Shown: positions 40,580 to 47,717 of the stretch, one piece after another
Numbering within the stretch: position 1 is the first letter of the stretch
How the letters are laid out: every line of letters starts with the position of its first letter
From: Thermoanaerobacter pseudethanolicus ATCC 33223
GTDB taxonomy: Bacteria > Bacillota > Thermoanaerobacteria > Thermoanaerobacterales > Thermoanaerobacteraceae
Length of the DNA stretch: 64,000 nt
Assembly: GCF_000019085.1 (NCBI RefSeq)
Contig: NC_010321.1
Coordinates: 1 to 64,000, forward strand
Reading direction: 5' to 3'
Made by a program: the position numbers and the translations under genes
The notes under the pieces: generated by a model
The model's database searches: none
Told to the model about the DNA's origin: nothing
What the model saw: the letters and a program-made list of their open reading frames with translations, nothing else

Positions 40580-41266
40580 GTGGAATTTGCACTTCTGGTA
40601 TTAGATTATGACGGCTACTATAAGCTTGAAATTGCTGGAGGCTACTGTGACGGAAACTGCAGTGTGTGCAGAAAATGCACAAACAACAGAAACATTCTAA
40701 CACTCATCAAAGAAGAAAATGCAGAGTTTTACCAGAAGTATGTTTTAGACCACCAGACAAGAACTGCTAAGCTGTGCAGAAGAACAGCAGAAGCTCTTTC
40801 TCTTGATGAAAGCGAAAAGAGAATTCTCATTCAATCTGCACTGCTGCATGATGTAGGAAAACTCTTAATACCTTTTGGCGCCCTTTCAAAAAATGGTATT
40901 CTATCACCCTTTGAAATGCGAATAATACAGCTTCACCCTTCAAAGGGTGCTGAGTGGCTTAGAGAAAGAGGCTTTTCTGAAGAAATTACTGCTGTTATTA
41001 AAGCTCATCATGAAAGAGTAGACGGCTCGGGCTACCCTTACGGGCTAAAAGGAGATGAGATACCTTATTTAGCAAAAGTTCTTTCTGTGTGTGATGCTTT
41101 TGAAGTGATGATAAGCGGAAGGCACTATAAACTATCTAATAGTATAAGTGAAGCTTTAGATGAGCTTAAAAGAGAAGCAGGTAAGCAGTTTGACGAAAAA
41201 GTAGTAATTGCTTTTGCTGAAATGTGGTATAATGAAGTAAAAGAAGAAAAGAAGGTGGTTGTATGA
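40580..41266 (+). CDS. HD-GYP domain protein with N-terminal cysteine cluster
   Basis: The 228 residues carry a metal-dependent HD phosphohydrolase domain: LLHDVGK (about 88-94), HPSKGAEWL and the diagnostic HHERVDGSGYP (about 143-153), so c-di-GMP phosphodiesterase activity is likely. The N-terminus has Cys23, 27, 30 and 33 in CDGNCSVCRKC, which may bind zinc or an Fe-S cluster. GTG 40580 follows AGAGGTG; ATG 40562 overlaps the previous stop but has no ribosome site. An ICE-borne second-messenger enzyme could tune pilus or transfer genes. Confidence 0.8.
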   Translation: MEFALLVLDYDGYYKLEIAGGYCDGNCSVCRKCTNNRNILTLIKEENAEFYQKYVLDHQTRTAKLCRRTAEALSLDESEKRILIQSALLHDVGKLLIPFGALSKNGILSPFEMRIIQLHPSKGAEWLRERGFSEEITAVIKAHHERVDGSGYPYGLKGDEIPYLAKVLSVCDAFEVMISGRHYKLSNSISEALDELKREAGKQFDEKVVIAFAEMWYNEVKEEKKVVV

Positions 41267-41520
41267 AGATAACAAAGAAAATAGAAATTCCAGCAGAAAT
41301 ACTTTTAAGCCTCAAGAAAAGCGAAGATGAGTTCATAACCGAATTAAAAAGGACAGCAGCAGTTAGGTATTACAAAGAAAAAAAGCTTTCTCTGGGTCAG
41401 TGTGCTGTCCTTGCTGAAATGAGCGAAGAAGAGTTTATAAAATACCTCTCAAATTTTGATGCAAGTATCTTTTCTTTCGATAACAAAGAAGAACTTCTGG
41501 AGGACATAAAAAATGCGTAA
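41263..41520 (+). CDS. UPF0175-type antitoxin
   Basis: This 85-residue protein (MKITKKIEIPAEILLSLKKS... and LGQCAVLAEMSEEEFIKYLS) matches the UPF0175 family found beside DUF3368/PIN toxins. The ATG overlaps the HD-GYP stop (ATGA), and its end overlaps the next gene by 8 bases, the usual antitoxin-toxin arrangement. It likely stabilises the ICE. Confidence 0.75.
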   Translation: MKITKKIEIPAEILLSLKKSEDEFITELKRTAAVRYYKEKKLSLGQCAVLAEMSEEEFIKYLSNFDASIFSFDNKEELLEDIKNA

Positions 41521-41980
41521 AGTTGTTGCTAATTCTACACCTTTAATAATTCTTTCAAATATTAGTAAAATTGAGATTTTGAAAAAGCTATATGAGACAA
41601 TATATATACCTTCTGGTGTTTTCGAGGAAGTGAATTTTACTGGAAATTCTAAAAACTATGATTTCATAAAAGTAGTAAATATAAAAAACAAAGAAGCTAA
41701 GCAGTTTTTTCCTGTAAGTCTTCATAAAGGTGAAATAGAAGTAATGATTTTGGCAAAGGAAATTAATGCTGATTTATGTATAATAGATGATTACCTTGCA
41801 AGAAAACATGCAAAAAATCTAGGATTAACTGTGACAGGTACATTAGGGGTCTTAGTAAAAGCAAAAGAAAAAAATATTTTAAAAGAAGTAAAACCAGTGA
41901 TGGATGAAATGTTAGAGAAAAAGTTTTATATCGATAAAAAGCTGTACAATGAAATCTTAGAAATTTGTGGAGAAAAGTAA
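41513..41980 (+). CDS. DUF3368 PIN-like toxin
   Basis: The 155 residues have the PIN-type acidic pattern: VVANSTPLIILSNI (near the start), HKGEIEVMILAKE, CIIDDYLARKHAKNLGL and TGTLGVLVKAKE. It is predicted to be a ribonuclease neutralised by the overlapping UPF0175 protein. A terminator hairpin follows. Confidence 0.8.
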   Translation: MRKVVANSTPLIILSNISKIEILKKLYETIYIPSGVFEEVNFTGNSKNYDFIKVVNIKNKEAKQFFPVSLHKGEIEVMILAKEINADLCIIDDYLARKHAKNLGLTVTGTLGVLVKAKEKNILKEVKPVMDEMLEKKFYIDKKLYNEILEICGEK

Positions 41981-42009
41981 ATGCGCCGATTAAGGCGTTT
42001 TTTATTTTT
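41981..42009 (+). terminator. Terminator after the toxin-antitoxin pair
   Basis: GCGCC, loop GATTAA, GGCG(T) forms a short stem followed by TTTTTTATTTTT, before the parM-like gene. Confidence 0.6.
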
Positions 42010-42039
42010 GTAAAAAGTTCAAAGGAGGCGGTGTTCAAA

Positions 42040-43077
42040 ATGTTTAAAATAGGGCTTGATTTGGGATATGGATATACCAAGGGGATAAATGAAACAGGAA
42101 GAATGGTCCTTTTTCCTTCCCTAGTTGGGAATGCATATCAGAGAAATCTAATAGGGCTGTTTGGTCAGAATCTGAACAACCTTATTGAAAATATGCACGT
42201 AGTTTTAAGAAATGGGAAAGAAGAGCAGGAGGAATATTTTATTGGTGATTTAGCAAGAAGAGAAGGGCGAAATGTAAGCTATGCCTTTGATGAGAATAAA
42301 ATAAATCATCCTAACACAAAAGCGGTCCTAGCCAGTGCCTCAGCACTTCTATTTCCCTCAAATGATGAGCCTGTACACATTGTGTCAGGCCTTCCTTTAG
42401 AGCAGTACATCCATCAGAAAGACGAGCTTAGAGATATGCTTAAAAATTTCAAAGCAATTGTTGAGTTTAAAGGATACAACATCTTAAAGATAGTCAAATT
42501 CGACAGGGTAACAGTTTTCCCTCAAGCTGCAGGCGCAGTGTACTATGCCATAATGGACGATTTGCAGAAGTACCTCATAAAAGGAAGCTACATAGGGCTT
42601 ATTGACATAGGCTACAGAACAACAGACTATATAGTTTTTGTTGTCGATGGGAAGCTGTCACTGAGAGAAGACCTTTCGGGTACTTTAGACATAGGCATGT
42701 CTCAGCTAAACAATGCTGCTGATAAATTATTTACTCAGAAGACCGGCTCTAAGCTTGATATACCCGAGCTCATTCAGCTTGTGAATGAAGGAAGCATATT
42801 TTACAGAGGAAAAGTTTTGAACTTTGAAAAAGAGCTGAATGAGGTAAAGCTTGAGATATCCCGTGTAATACAGGACAGAATAAAGGCTGTATGGGGAAGC
42901 AAGCTGGACTTCTTCAACACAATTTTCCTAGCGGGAGGTGGGGCAGTAAGCCTATTTGACAGCTTAAAGAACCTGTATGAAAACACAGTGCTGGTTAAAA
43001 ATTCTCAGTTTGCCAATGCAAAAGGCTTTCTTAAAGTAGCCGAACTGGAGGAGAAAAAAGAGAGGGATAGGGAATGA
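42040..43077 (+). CDS. parM: ParM/StbA-like actin-fold segregation protein
   Basis: The 345 residues show the actin/Hsp70 ATPase layout: phosphate-1 IGLDLGYGYTKG at the N-terminus, phosphate-2 GLIDIGYRTTDYIVF, and adenosine motif IFLAGGGAVSLFDSL. Such filaments push plasmid or circular ICE copies apart. ATG 42040 is chosen because AAAGGAGG lies upstream. It overlaps the next gene by four bases. The RHH protein at 43829 and the intervening repeats are its probable adaptor and centromere. Confidence 0.85.
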   Translation: MFKIGLDLGYGYTKGINETGRMVLFPSLVGNAYQRNLIGLFGQNLNNLIENMHVVLRNGKEEQEEYFIGDLARREGRNVSYAFDENKINHPNTKAVLASASALLFPSNDEPVHIVSGLPLEQYIHQKDELRDMLKNFKAIVEFKGYNILKIVKFDRVTVFPQAAGAVYYAIMDDLQKYLIKGSYIGLIDIGYRTTDYIVFVVDGKLSLREDLSGTLDIGMSQLNNAADKLFTQKTGSKLDIPELIQLVNEGSIFYRGKVLNFEKELNEVKLEISRVIQDRIKAVWGSKLDFFNTIFLAGGGAVSLFDSLKNLYENTVLVKNSQFANAKGFLKVAELEEKKERDRE

Positions 43078-43256
43078 TAAAAGAAAGGGATCTGGATTAC
43101 AAGGGCGCATGGGAATTAATGAAGCAGATGGTTGACTACTACACGGGAGAAAAGAAATATCTCACAAGGAGAGAAATAAAGTACATCATACAAGTGTGCG
43201 AAAATAAAGATAAGAATATTGTAAAAATTTTAAATGATATTGAAGGAGGAATATAA
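43074..43256 (+). CDS. Small protein coupled to ParM (60 residues)
   Basis: ATG overlaps the parM stop (ATGA). The product (MIKERDLDYKGAWELMKQMV ... KYIIQVCENKDKNIVKILND) is helical and charged, with no recognised family. Coupling suggests function with ParM or the replication unit. Confidence 0.6.
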   Translation: MIKERDLDYKGAWELMKQMVDYYTGEKKYLTRREIKYIIQVCENKDKNIVKILNDIEGGI

Positions 43257-43258
43257 CG

Positions 43259-43528
43259 ATGATAAAAATAACTCTTCCTAAAAAGAAAAGCATGAAAGAA
43301 AAAGTTTATGAAATGTGGGATGAGCTGAAGCTTACCGGCCACATGCTTATAGATCAGAAGGATAAAAGCCATGTGGTTACGCTTGAACCTGAAAGAGAAA
43401 TTTCTATAGAGCTTATTAAAAACAAACTCACAAAAGAAACCGTAGTTGAACAAGTTAAATCAACTTATGATAGCAAAGCTAAAGAAGATATGTTTACAGA
43501 TGATAATTTAGAAGATATGGACGCTTAA
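43259..43528 (+). CDS. Uncharacterised protein of the parM operon (89 residues)
   Basis: The product starts MIKITLPKKKSMKEKVYEMW and ends with an acidic tail DNLEDMDA. No family is recognised. GAAGGAGG precedes the ATG, two bases after the previous stop. It is the last gene before the repeat region. Confidence 0.6.
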   Translation: MIKITLPKKKSMKEKVYEMWDELKLTGHMLIDQKDKSHVVTLEPEREISIELIKNKLTKETVVEQVKSTYDSKAKEDMFTDDNLEDMDA

Positions 43529-43539
43529 TCTTTTTCTTT

Positions 43540-43800
43540 TTTAAAAATGTATTACAAGTATAATAAAACAATGTTTATACTTTCTAAGCCTTATATTTCA
43601 AGCAAAGCAAAGGCTTATTTTTATTTTTGTATTACATCTACTTTTAATAGAATGTTTACACATTCAAATCGTTGAAAAAACTGCTTTTACAAAGCTTTAT
43701 TTTTAATTTTGTATTACATCTTTAAGCAGTTAAAAATCGGGGTTGTAATACAAATTTACAATTTACCTCCTCTTCCCTACTCTTCTAACTGCTTTTGAAG
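43540..43800 (+). repeat. Repeat-rich gene-free region, candidate partition centromere (parC)
   Basis: GTATTACA occurs at 43548-43555, 43628-43635 and 43710-43717, and inverted at 43743-43750. The second and third copies lie in roughly 32-bp direct repeats (about 43604-43638 and 43687-43720, sharing CTT-ATTTTTA-TTTTGTATTACATCT). AACTGCTTTT is also repeated (about 43679 and 43786) with an inverted copy near 43720. The region lies between the ParM-like operon and the RHH gene, where type II partition systems keep their centromere. Confidence 0.6.
43584..43626 (+). terminator. Possible terminator after the parM operon
   Basis: TAAGCCTT and AAGGCTTA form an 8-bp stem around a roughly 16-base loop, followed by TTTTTATTTTT. 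The large loop lowers certainty. Confidence 0.5.
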
Positions 43801-43828
43801 GTGTAAACATAAATGGGAGTGAAGTAAA

Positions 43829-44116
43829 TTGAAAGTCTACAGCTTCCGCACAAATAAAGAAGATAAGGACATTGAGGAGCTTCTTGAATCATTAAAGGAA
43901 GACAAAAGTCAATACATAAAGAATGCTCTGCGCTTCTACAGAGACTTCGGAGCCAAAATAGCAAAAATTGAAGCCACATTAGAAAAATTAGAGCACTCAG
44001 GGATACAAGCACAAATACCACCACAAACCTTAGAACATGAACAAGATGCTGGAAGTGAAACTTCCGATGATGAAAGAGTTCTCCTTGAAAGCCTAGAAGA
44101 TATTTTGTCCCTTTAG
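43829..44116 (+). CDS. Ribbon-helix-helix protein, ParR-like
   Basis: The N-terminal 45 residues (MKVYSFRTNKEDKDIEELLE then SLKEDKSQYIKNALRFYRDF) fit the RHH DNA-binding fold of ParR adaptors. An acidic, flexible C-terminal half could contact ParM. TTG 43829 follows GGGAGTG. It is adjacent to the GTATTACA repeats, its likely binding sites. An alternative is a plasmid copy-control RHH regulator. Confidence 0.65.
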   Translation: MKVYSFRTNKEDKDIEELLESLKEDKSQYIKNALRFYRDFGAKIAKIEATLEKLEHSGIQAQIPPQTLEHEQDAGSETSDDERVLLESLEDILSL

Positions 44117-44139
44117 ATAAACTTACGGGAGGTGTAAAG

Positions 44140-44469
44140 ATGAAGAAACTTTACTCTATTTTGGAACCTTATGACAGCTGGTGGAATGATGAAGGAGAAG
44201 AAAAAAATTTAGAGGCAAAAAAGGCTTTGCAGAATTTTTATAAGGAGTTAAAGAAATTAAAGCCTTCCAAAAAGTATGAGAAAAACATAACTCACTTCTC
44301 ATATATTCCCTACCTCGTTAAAATAAAAAAAGCTCTTGACGAGAGAAAATATATGAGAGCATGTAACGAGATAATTTCACTAATGCATTATGAACCTTTC
44401 CTGCAGGGAAGAATTTACTACAACGTCCTTAAGCTTCTAGAAAAGGAGGTGGCACAGGATTCTGCTTAA
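44140..44469 (+). CDS. Uncharacterised helical protein (109 residues)
   Basis: The product (MKKLYSILEPYDSWWNDEGE ... MRACNEIISLMHYEPFLQGR) is helix-rich with a TPR-like feel. No family is recognised. GGGAGGTG precedes the ATG. Its 3' end overlaps the proposed 5' extension of the next gene. Confidence 0.6.
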   Translation: MKKLYSILEPYDSWWNDEGEEKNLEAKKALQNFYKELKKLKPSKKYEKNITHFSYIPYLVKIKKALDERKYMRACNEIISLMHYEPFLQGRIYYNVLKLLEKEVAQDSA

Positions 44470-44515
44470 AAATTTTTTTGAAAAGAAAGTAAAAAAGAAG
44501 GGTTTTCTAGACAGA

Positions 44516-45160
44516 GTGGACCAAGCTTATGAGTTTAAATATGCTCTTGAATTTACTCATCAGGTCTTAAAAAATGAAAAGACAAAAGAGGATAAGATTT
44601 TGATATTAGATTTTATGCTTGATGTGATTAGAGAAGATTTAAAATATGACTTTCTTACAGCTATTTTTTACAGGGAAGAATATTTTGAAAAAGGAGTAAG
44701 AATACCTCTGCCTTTTCCTTATTCCTATTATGACGAAACGGGAACAAAAAGGTCAATCTATGAAAATGTGGTAGGAATAAAAAAAGTGTACCTAGCCGAA
44801 GAATGCATTTTAGTCTTTCCGTGGCACAGAGGAAGGATAAGAGAAAGTATTAAAAACATAGGTAAAAATGAGTTTCAATACGATGAATTTAATCATAAAG
44901 CTTTCTATTTCTCCCCTGTAAATATTTGTTTTGTATATAACGGAATGCATTCTACAGCTGCGGGAATTGGGTTCAAAAAAGGTTATATTAAAGCTAATAA
45001 CTATGATGTCACTAAACTCTTTCCTCATGTACACACTGATGGACTTTACTGGTATAACAGTCACAACAACCAAAAGTTAGAGGAGTTATTTGATTTTCGA
45101 ATTGGTGTTATCTATGAAATCTCAAAGATAAAACACTATATCGAGAAGGATATTACTTAA
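44516..45160 (+). CDS. Uncharacterised protein (214 residues), possibly with a non-canonical start
   Basis: From GTG 44516 the product runs MDQAYEFKYALEFTHQVLKN ... KIKHYIEKDIT. It has aromatic-rich segments (FREEYF, FPYSYYDE, WYNSHNN) and no transmembrane helix. No ribosome site precedes this GTG. The frame is open upstream through LLKNFFEKKVKKKGFLDRV, and AAAGGAGG at 44442-44449 is ideally placed for ATT 44459 or CTG 44462. A rare start codon is therefore plausible, with overlap of the preceding gene. No family is assigned. Confidence 0.6.
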   Translation: MDQAYEFKYALEFTHQVLKNEKTKEDKILILDFMLDVIREDLKYDFLTAIFYREEYFEKGVRIPLPFPYSYYDETGTKRSIYENVVGIKKVYLAEECILVFPWHRGRIRESIKNIGKNEFQYDEFNHKAFYFSPVNICFVYNGMHSTAAGIGFKKGYIKANNYDVTKLFPHVHTDGLYWYNSHNNQKLEELFDFRIGVIYEISKIKHYIEKDIT

Positions 45161-45161
45161 A

Positions 45162-45190
45162 ACCACCTTTGCATTATGCAAGGGTGTTTT
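45162..45190 (+). terminator. Terminator used as intron target
   Basis: ACCACCTTTGCA and TGCAAGGGTGT form a long stem followed by TTTT directly upstream of the intron 5' end. Group IIC introns characteristically insert just after such hairpins. Confidence 0.75.
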
Positions 45191-45195
45191 TCTAT

Positions 45196-47107
45196 GTGCG
45201 CCCGGCATGGGCGATAGCTAGGCGGTGAAAGTCCGCTGTGGGCTTGGTAGTGGGAACCACTAGCCAAGAGCAAGGGTGTCCATCGTGAGGTGGAATCTGA
45301 AGGAAGCTTAAGGCAAAATCTCGGTCTGATGAACAAGAACCAGATAAGAGGCTGAATTGGGATGGATGAGTTTGCGTAACAAAACGAAGTCCAACACTAC
45401 CCGAATCCCATACAGTAAATCTGGCAGATATATGAGATGAAAGTTATCGTTCTTACCCGGGGAGGTCTCAAGGATAAGTCACTAAAGTGAACTCTGAAGT
45501 GACAACCCATACAGTGATGTATGGTTGAACCTTGAGAAGTCAGCAGAGGTCATAGTACTTATCTAGTCATGAATAGATAAGGAAGGGCCGAACGTTAGGA
45601 GGTTTTGGAAATCTTATGGACTCGAAAGATATGCAGAGACTGCAGACAACTCAACAAAGAGGCTATCCGTTGAATAGAGAAATGGAATTTCAAAAGACAA
45701 CGGAAGTGCATAGTATATCATCGGCGTCAAAAGATAGAAGAAACGATGTACAAAGATATACCAGCAAGATGCTTGAAATGATAGTAGAACGAGGAAACAT
45801 GAGAGCAGCATACAAGCGCGTTGTTGCAAATAAAGGAAGCCATGGAGTCGATGGGATGGAAGTAGATGAACTTCTACCGTATCTCAAAGAAAACTGGGCA
45901 ACCATAAAACAACAACTGCTGGAGGGGAAATACAAACCACAACCAGTGCGAAGAGTAGAAATTTCCAAACCAGATGGAGGAGTAAGACTACTAGGAATAC
46001 CTACAGCACTAGATAGGCTAATACAACAAGCAATAGCCCAAATACTAAATAGAGTCTACAACCATACATTTTCTGATAGCAGTTATGGATTTAGACCAGG
46101 ACGCAGTGCAAAAGACGCAATAAAAGCCGCAGAAGCATATATAAATGAAGGATATACATGGGTTGTAGATATGGACTTAGAAAAGTTCTTTGACAGAGTA
46201 AACCACGACATAATAATGTCCAAACTAGAAAAGCGGATAGGAGACAAAAGAGTACTAAAGTTAATAAGAAGATACTTAGAATCAGGAGTAATGATAAACG
46301 GAATCAAAGTATCAACAGAAGAAGGAACACCCCAAGGAGGGCCATTAAGTCCCCTATTAGCAAACATAATGTTGGACGAACTAGACAAAGAACTTGAAAA
46401 GAGAGGACACAAATTCTGTCGGTACGCAGATGACTGCAACATATATGTAAAAAGCAGGTCTGCAGGAAACAGAGTAATGAAGAGCATAAAGAAATTCATA
46501 GAAAGCAAATTAAAACTAAAAGTCAACGAAGCAAAAAGTGCTGTAGATAGACCATGGAGAAGAAAATTTCTTGGATTTTCATTCTACACAAAAGAAAACG
46601 AAGTAAGAATAAGAATCCATGAAAAATCCATCAAAAGGTTTAAGGAAAAAGTAAGAGAAATAACCAATCGGAACAAGGGAATAAGCATGGAAAACAGAAT
46701 AAAAAGACTAAATCAAATAACAACAGGATGGGTCAACTATTTTGGATTAGCAGACGCGAAAAGCATAATGAAAACCCTTGACGAATGGATAAGGCGAAGA
46801 CTAAGGGCATGTATATGGAAACAATGGAAGAAGATAAAAACGAAGCATGATAACTTAGTAAAACTAGGAGTAGAAGAACAAAAAGCCTGGGAATACGCCA
46901 ATACAAGGAAAGGCTACTGGAGAATATCCAATAGCCCAATCCTAAATAAGACTCTTACAAATAAATACTTTGAAAGCATAGGTTATAAGAGTTTATCCCA
47001 AAGATATCTAATTGTACACAATTCCTAATGAACCGCCGTATACCGAACGGTACGTACGGTGGTGTGAGAGGACGCTGAATAAAATAATTATTCAGCTCCT
47101 ACTCGAT
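45196..47107 (+). mobile_element. Group IIC (bacterial class C) intron
   Basis: The 5' end GTGCGCCCGGCATGGGCG, the internal GGGTGTCC...GGTGGAATCTGAAGGAAGC, CTTACCCGGGGAGGTCT and the domain V at 47030-47065 (GAACCGCCGTA...GTACGGTGGTG) closely match the group IIC ribozyme known from Oceanobacillus. The catalytic triad is CGC, as in IIC introns. The 3' end is CCTACTCGAT at 47098-47107. It sits downstream of a terminator hairpin in the ICE, encodes its own maturase and should be able to splice and retrohome. Confidence 0.93.
45616..47028 (+). CDS. ltrA: Group II intron reverse transcriptase/maturase
   Basis: The 470 residues contain reverse transcriptase blocks (RLLGIPTALDRLIQQAI, SSYGFRPGRSAKDAI, WVVDMDLEKFFDRV, GTPQGGPLSPLLANI and the catalytic YADDCNIYVKS). 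A maturase domain X follows (WVNYFGLADAKSIMKTLDEW). No HNH endonuclease domain follows, as usual for class C. AGGAGGT precedes ATG 45616. It lies in domain IV of the intron. Confidence 0.96.
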   Translation: MDSKDMQRLQTTQQRGYPLNREMEFQKTTEVHSISSASKDRRNDVQRYTSKMLEMIVERGNMRAAYKRVVANKGSHGVDGMEVDELLPYLKENWATIKQQLLEGKYKPQPVRRVEISKPDGGVRLLGIPTALDRLIQQAIAQILNRVYNHTFSDSSYGFRPGRSAKDAIKAAEAYINEGYTWVVDMDLEKFFDRVNHDIIMSKLEKRIGDKRVLKLIRRYLESGVMINGIKVSTEEGTPQGGPLSPLLANIMLDELDKELEKRGHKFCRYADDCNIYVKSRSAGNRVMKSIKKFIESKLKLKVNEAKSAVDRPWRRKFLGFSFYTKENEVRIRIHEKSIKRFKEKVREITNRNKGISMENRIKRLNQITTGWVNYFGLADAKSIMKTLDEWIRRRLRACIWKQWKKIKTKHDNLVKLGVEEQKAWEYANTRKGYWRISNSPILNKTLTNKYFESIGYKSLSQRYLIVHNS

Positions 47108-47154
47108 TTTTCAAAACCTGCTGAGCTTTTATGCTTGTTTTTTATAATGCAGGA

Positions 47155-47330
47155 TAAGGCGGTATGACCGCCGGTATGACACACGTCGGGCAGTGCCCGA
47201 CGGATACGGAAATTGTAAGGTACGACAAATGGTACGACACTTAACATTTAAGTACGACATACGTCATACCCAAAACTAATATACCCTTATTTTTCAATAC
47301 TTTTTTGGTCTGACAAAAGTATGACCTTTC
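47155..47330 (+). promoter_or_regulatory. oriT: Candidate origin of transfer (oriT)
   Basis: This gene-free region before the relaxosome genes is dense in palindromes: GGCGG-TATGA-CCGCC (47158-47172), CGTCGGGCA-G-TGCCCGACG (47184-47202) and GTACGACATACGTCATAC (47252-47269). GTATGAC/GTACGAC recurs at least six times (47162, 47174, 47219, 47232, 47252, 47319). Hairpins and short direct repeats beside a relaxase gene are the standard makeup of oriT. The nic site is not identifiable by eye. Confidence 0.6.
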
Positions 47331-47348
47331 AAGGGAGGTGGTGAATTA

Positions 47349-47717
47349 ATGAAAAAAATCACTGTGAAAGTTTCAGACGAAATTTACAGCCTACTCTTGG
47401 ACCTATCAGCTAGAAGGCAAGAAACAGTATCTTCTATAGTACGAAAGATACTTGAGAAAGGACTAACGCAGGAAGCAGCAGAAAGTGGCATAGATGCCGT
47501 CACCGAAGCAGTACGCAAAGCCATGCGGGATGTACTAAGACCTACAGAAGATAGATTAGCTAAGCTCATGGCTAAAGCAGCTGTTGCAGCAGCCACAGCA
47601 ATGTACATGAATGTGCAAACTATAGCAGATTTAGGCAAACACAATGCTGTTGAAATTTACAATGAAGCAAGGGTTAAAGCAGCCGCTTATCTCAAAGAAA
47701 GAGATGATAATGAATGA
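47349..47717 (+). CDS. Relaxosome accessory protein, ribbon-helix-helix
   Basis: The N-terminus (MKKITVKVSDEIYSLLLDLS then ARRQETVSSIVRKILEKGL) is an RHH DNA-binding domain; a helical C-terminal half follows. It precedes and overlaps the relaxase gene by four bases, the usual position of MobC-like proteins that mark oriT. The repeats just upstream are its probable sites. Confidence 0.75.
   Translation: MKKITVKVSDEIYSLLLDLSARRQETVSSIVRKILEKGLTQEAAESGIDAVTEAVRKAMRDVLRPTEDRLAKLMAKAAVAAATAMYMNVQTIADLGKHNAVEIYNEARVKAAAYLKERDDNE

Noticed and set aside
41965-42039. Longer ParM N-terminus
   Set aside because: It runs through a terminator, overlaps the toxin gene end and precedes the clear AAAGGAGG site and the conserved MFKIGLDLG start.
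43584-43626. Terminator stem read as part of the centromere repeats
   Set aside because: TAAGCCTT/AAGGCTTA with a T-rich tail is better explained as termination of the parM operon, although it overlaps the first 32-bp repeat.
45614-47000. Antisense frames over the group II intron ORF
   Set aside because: They are shadows of the reverse transcriptase gene without start signals.
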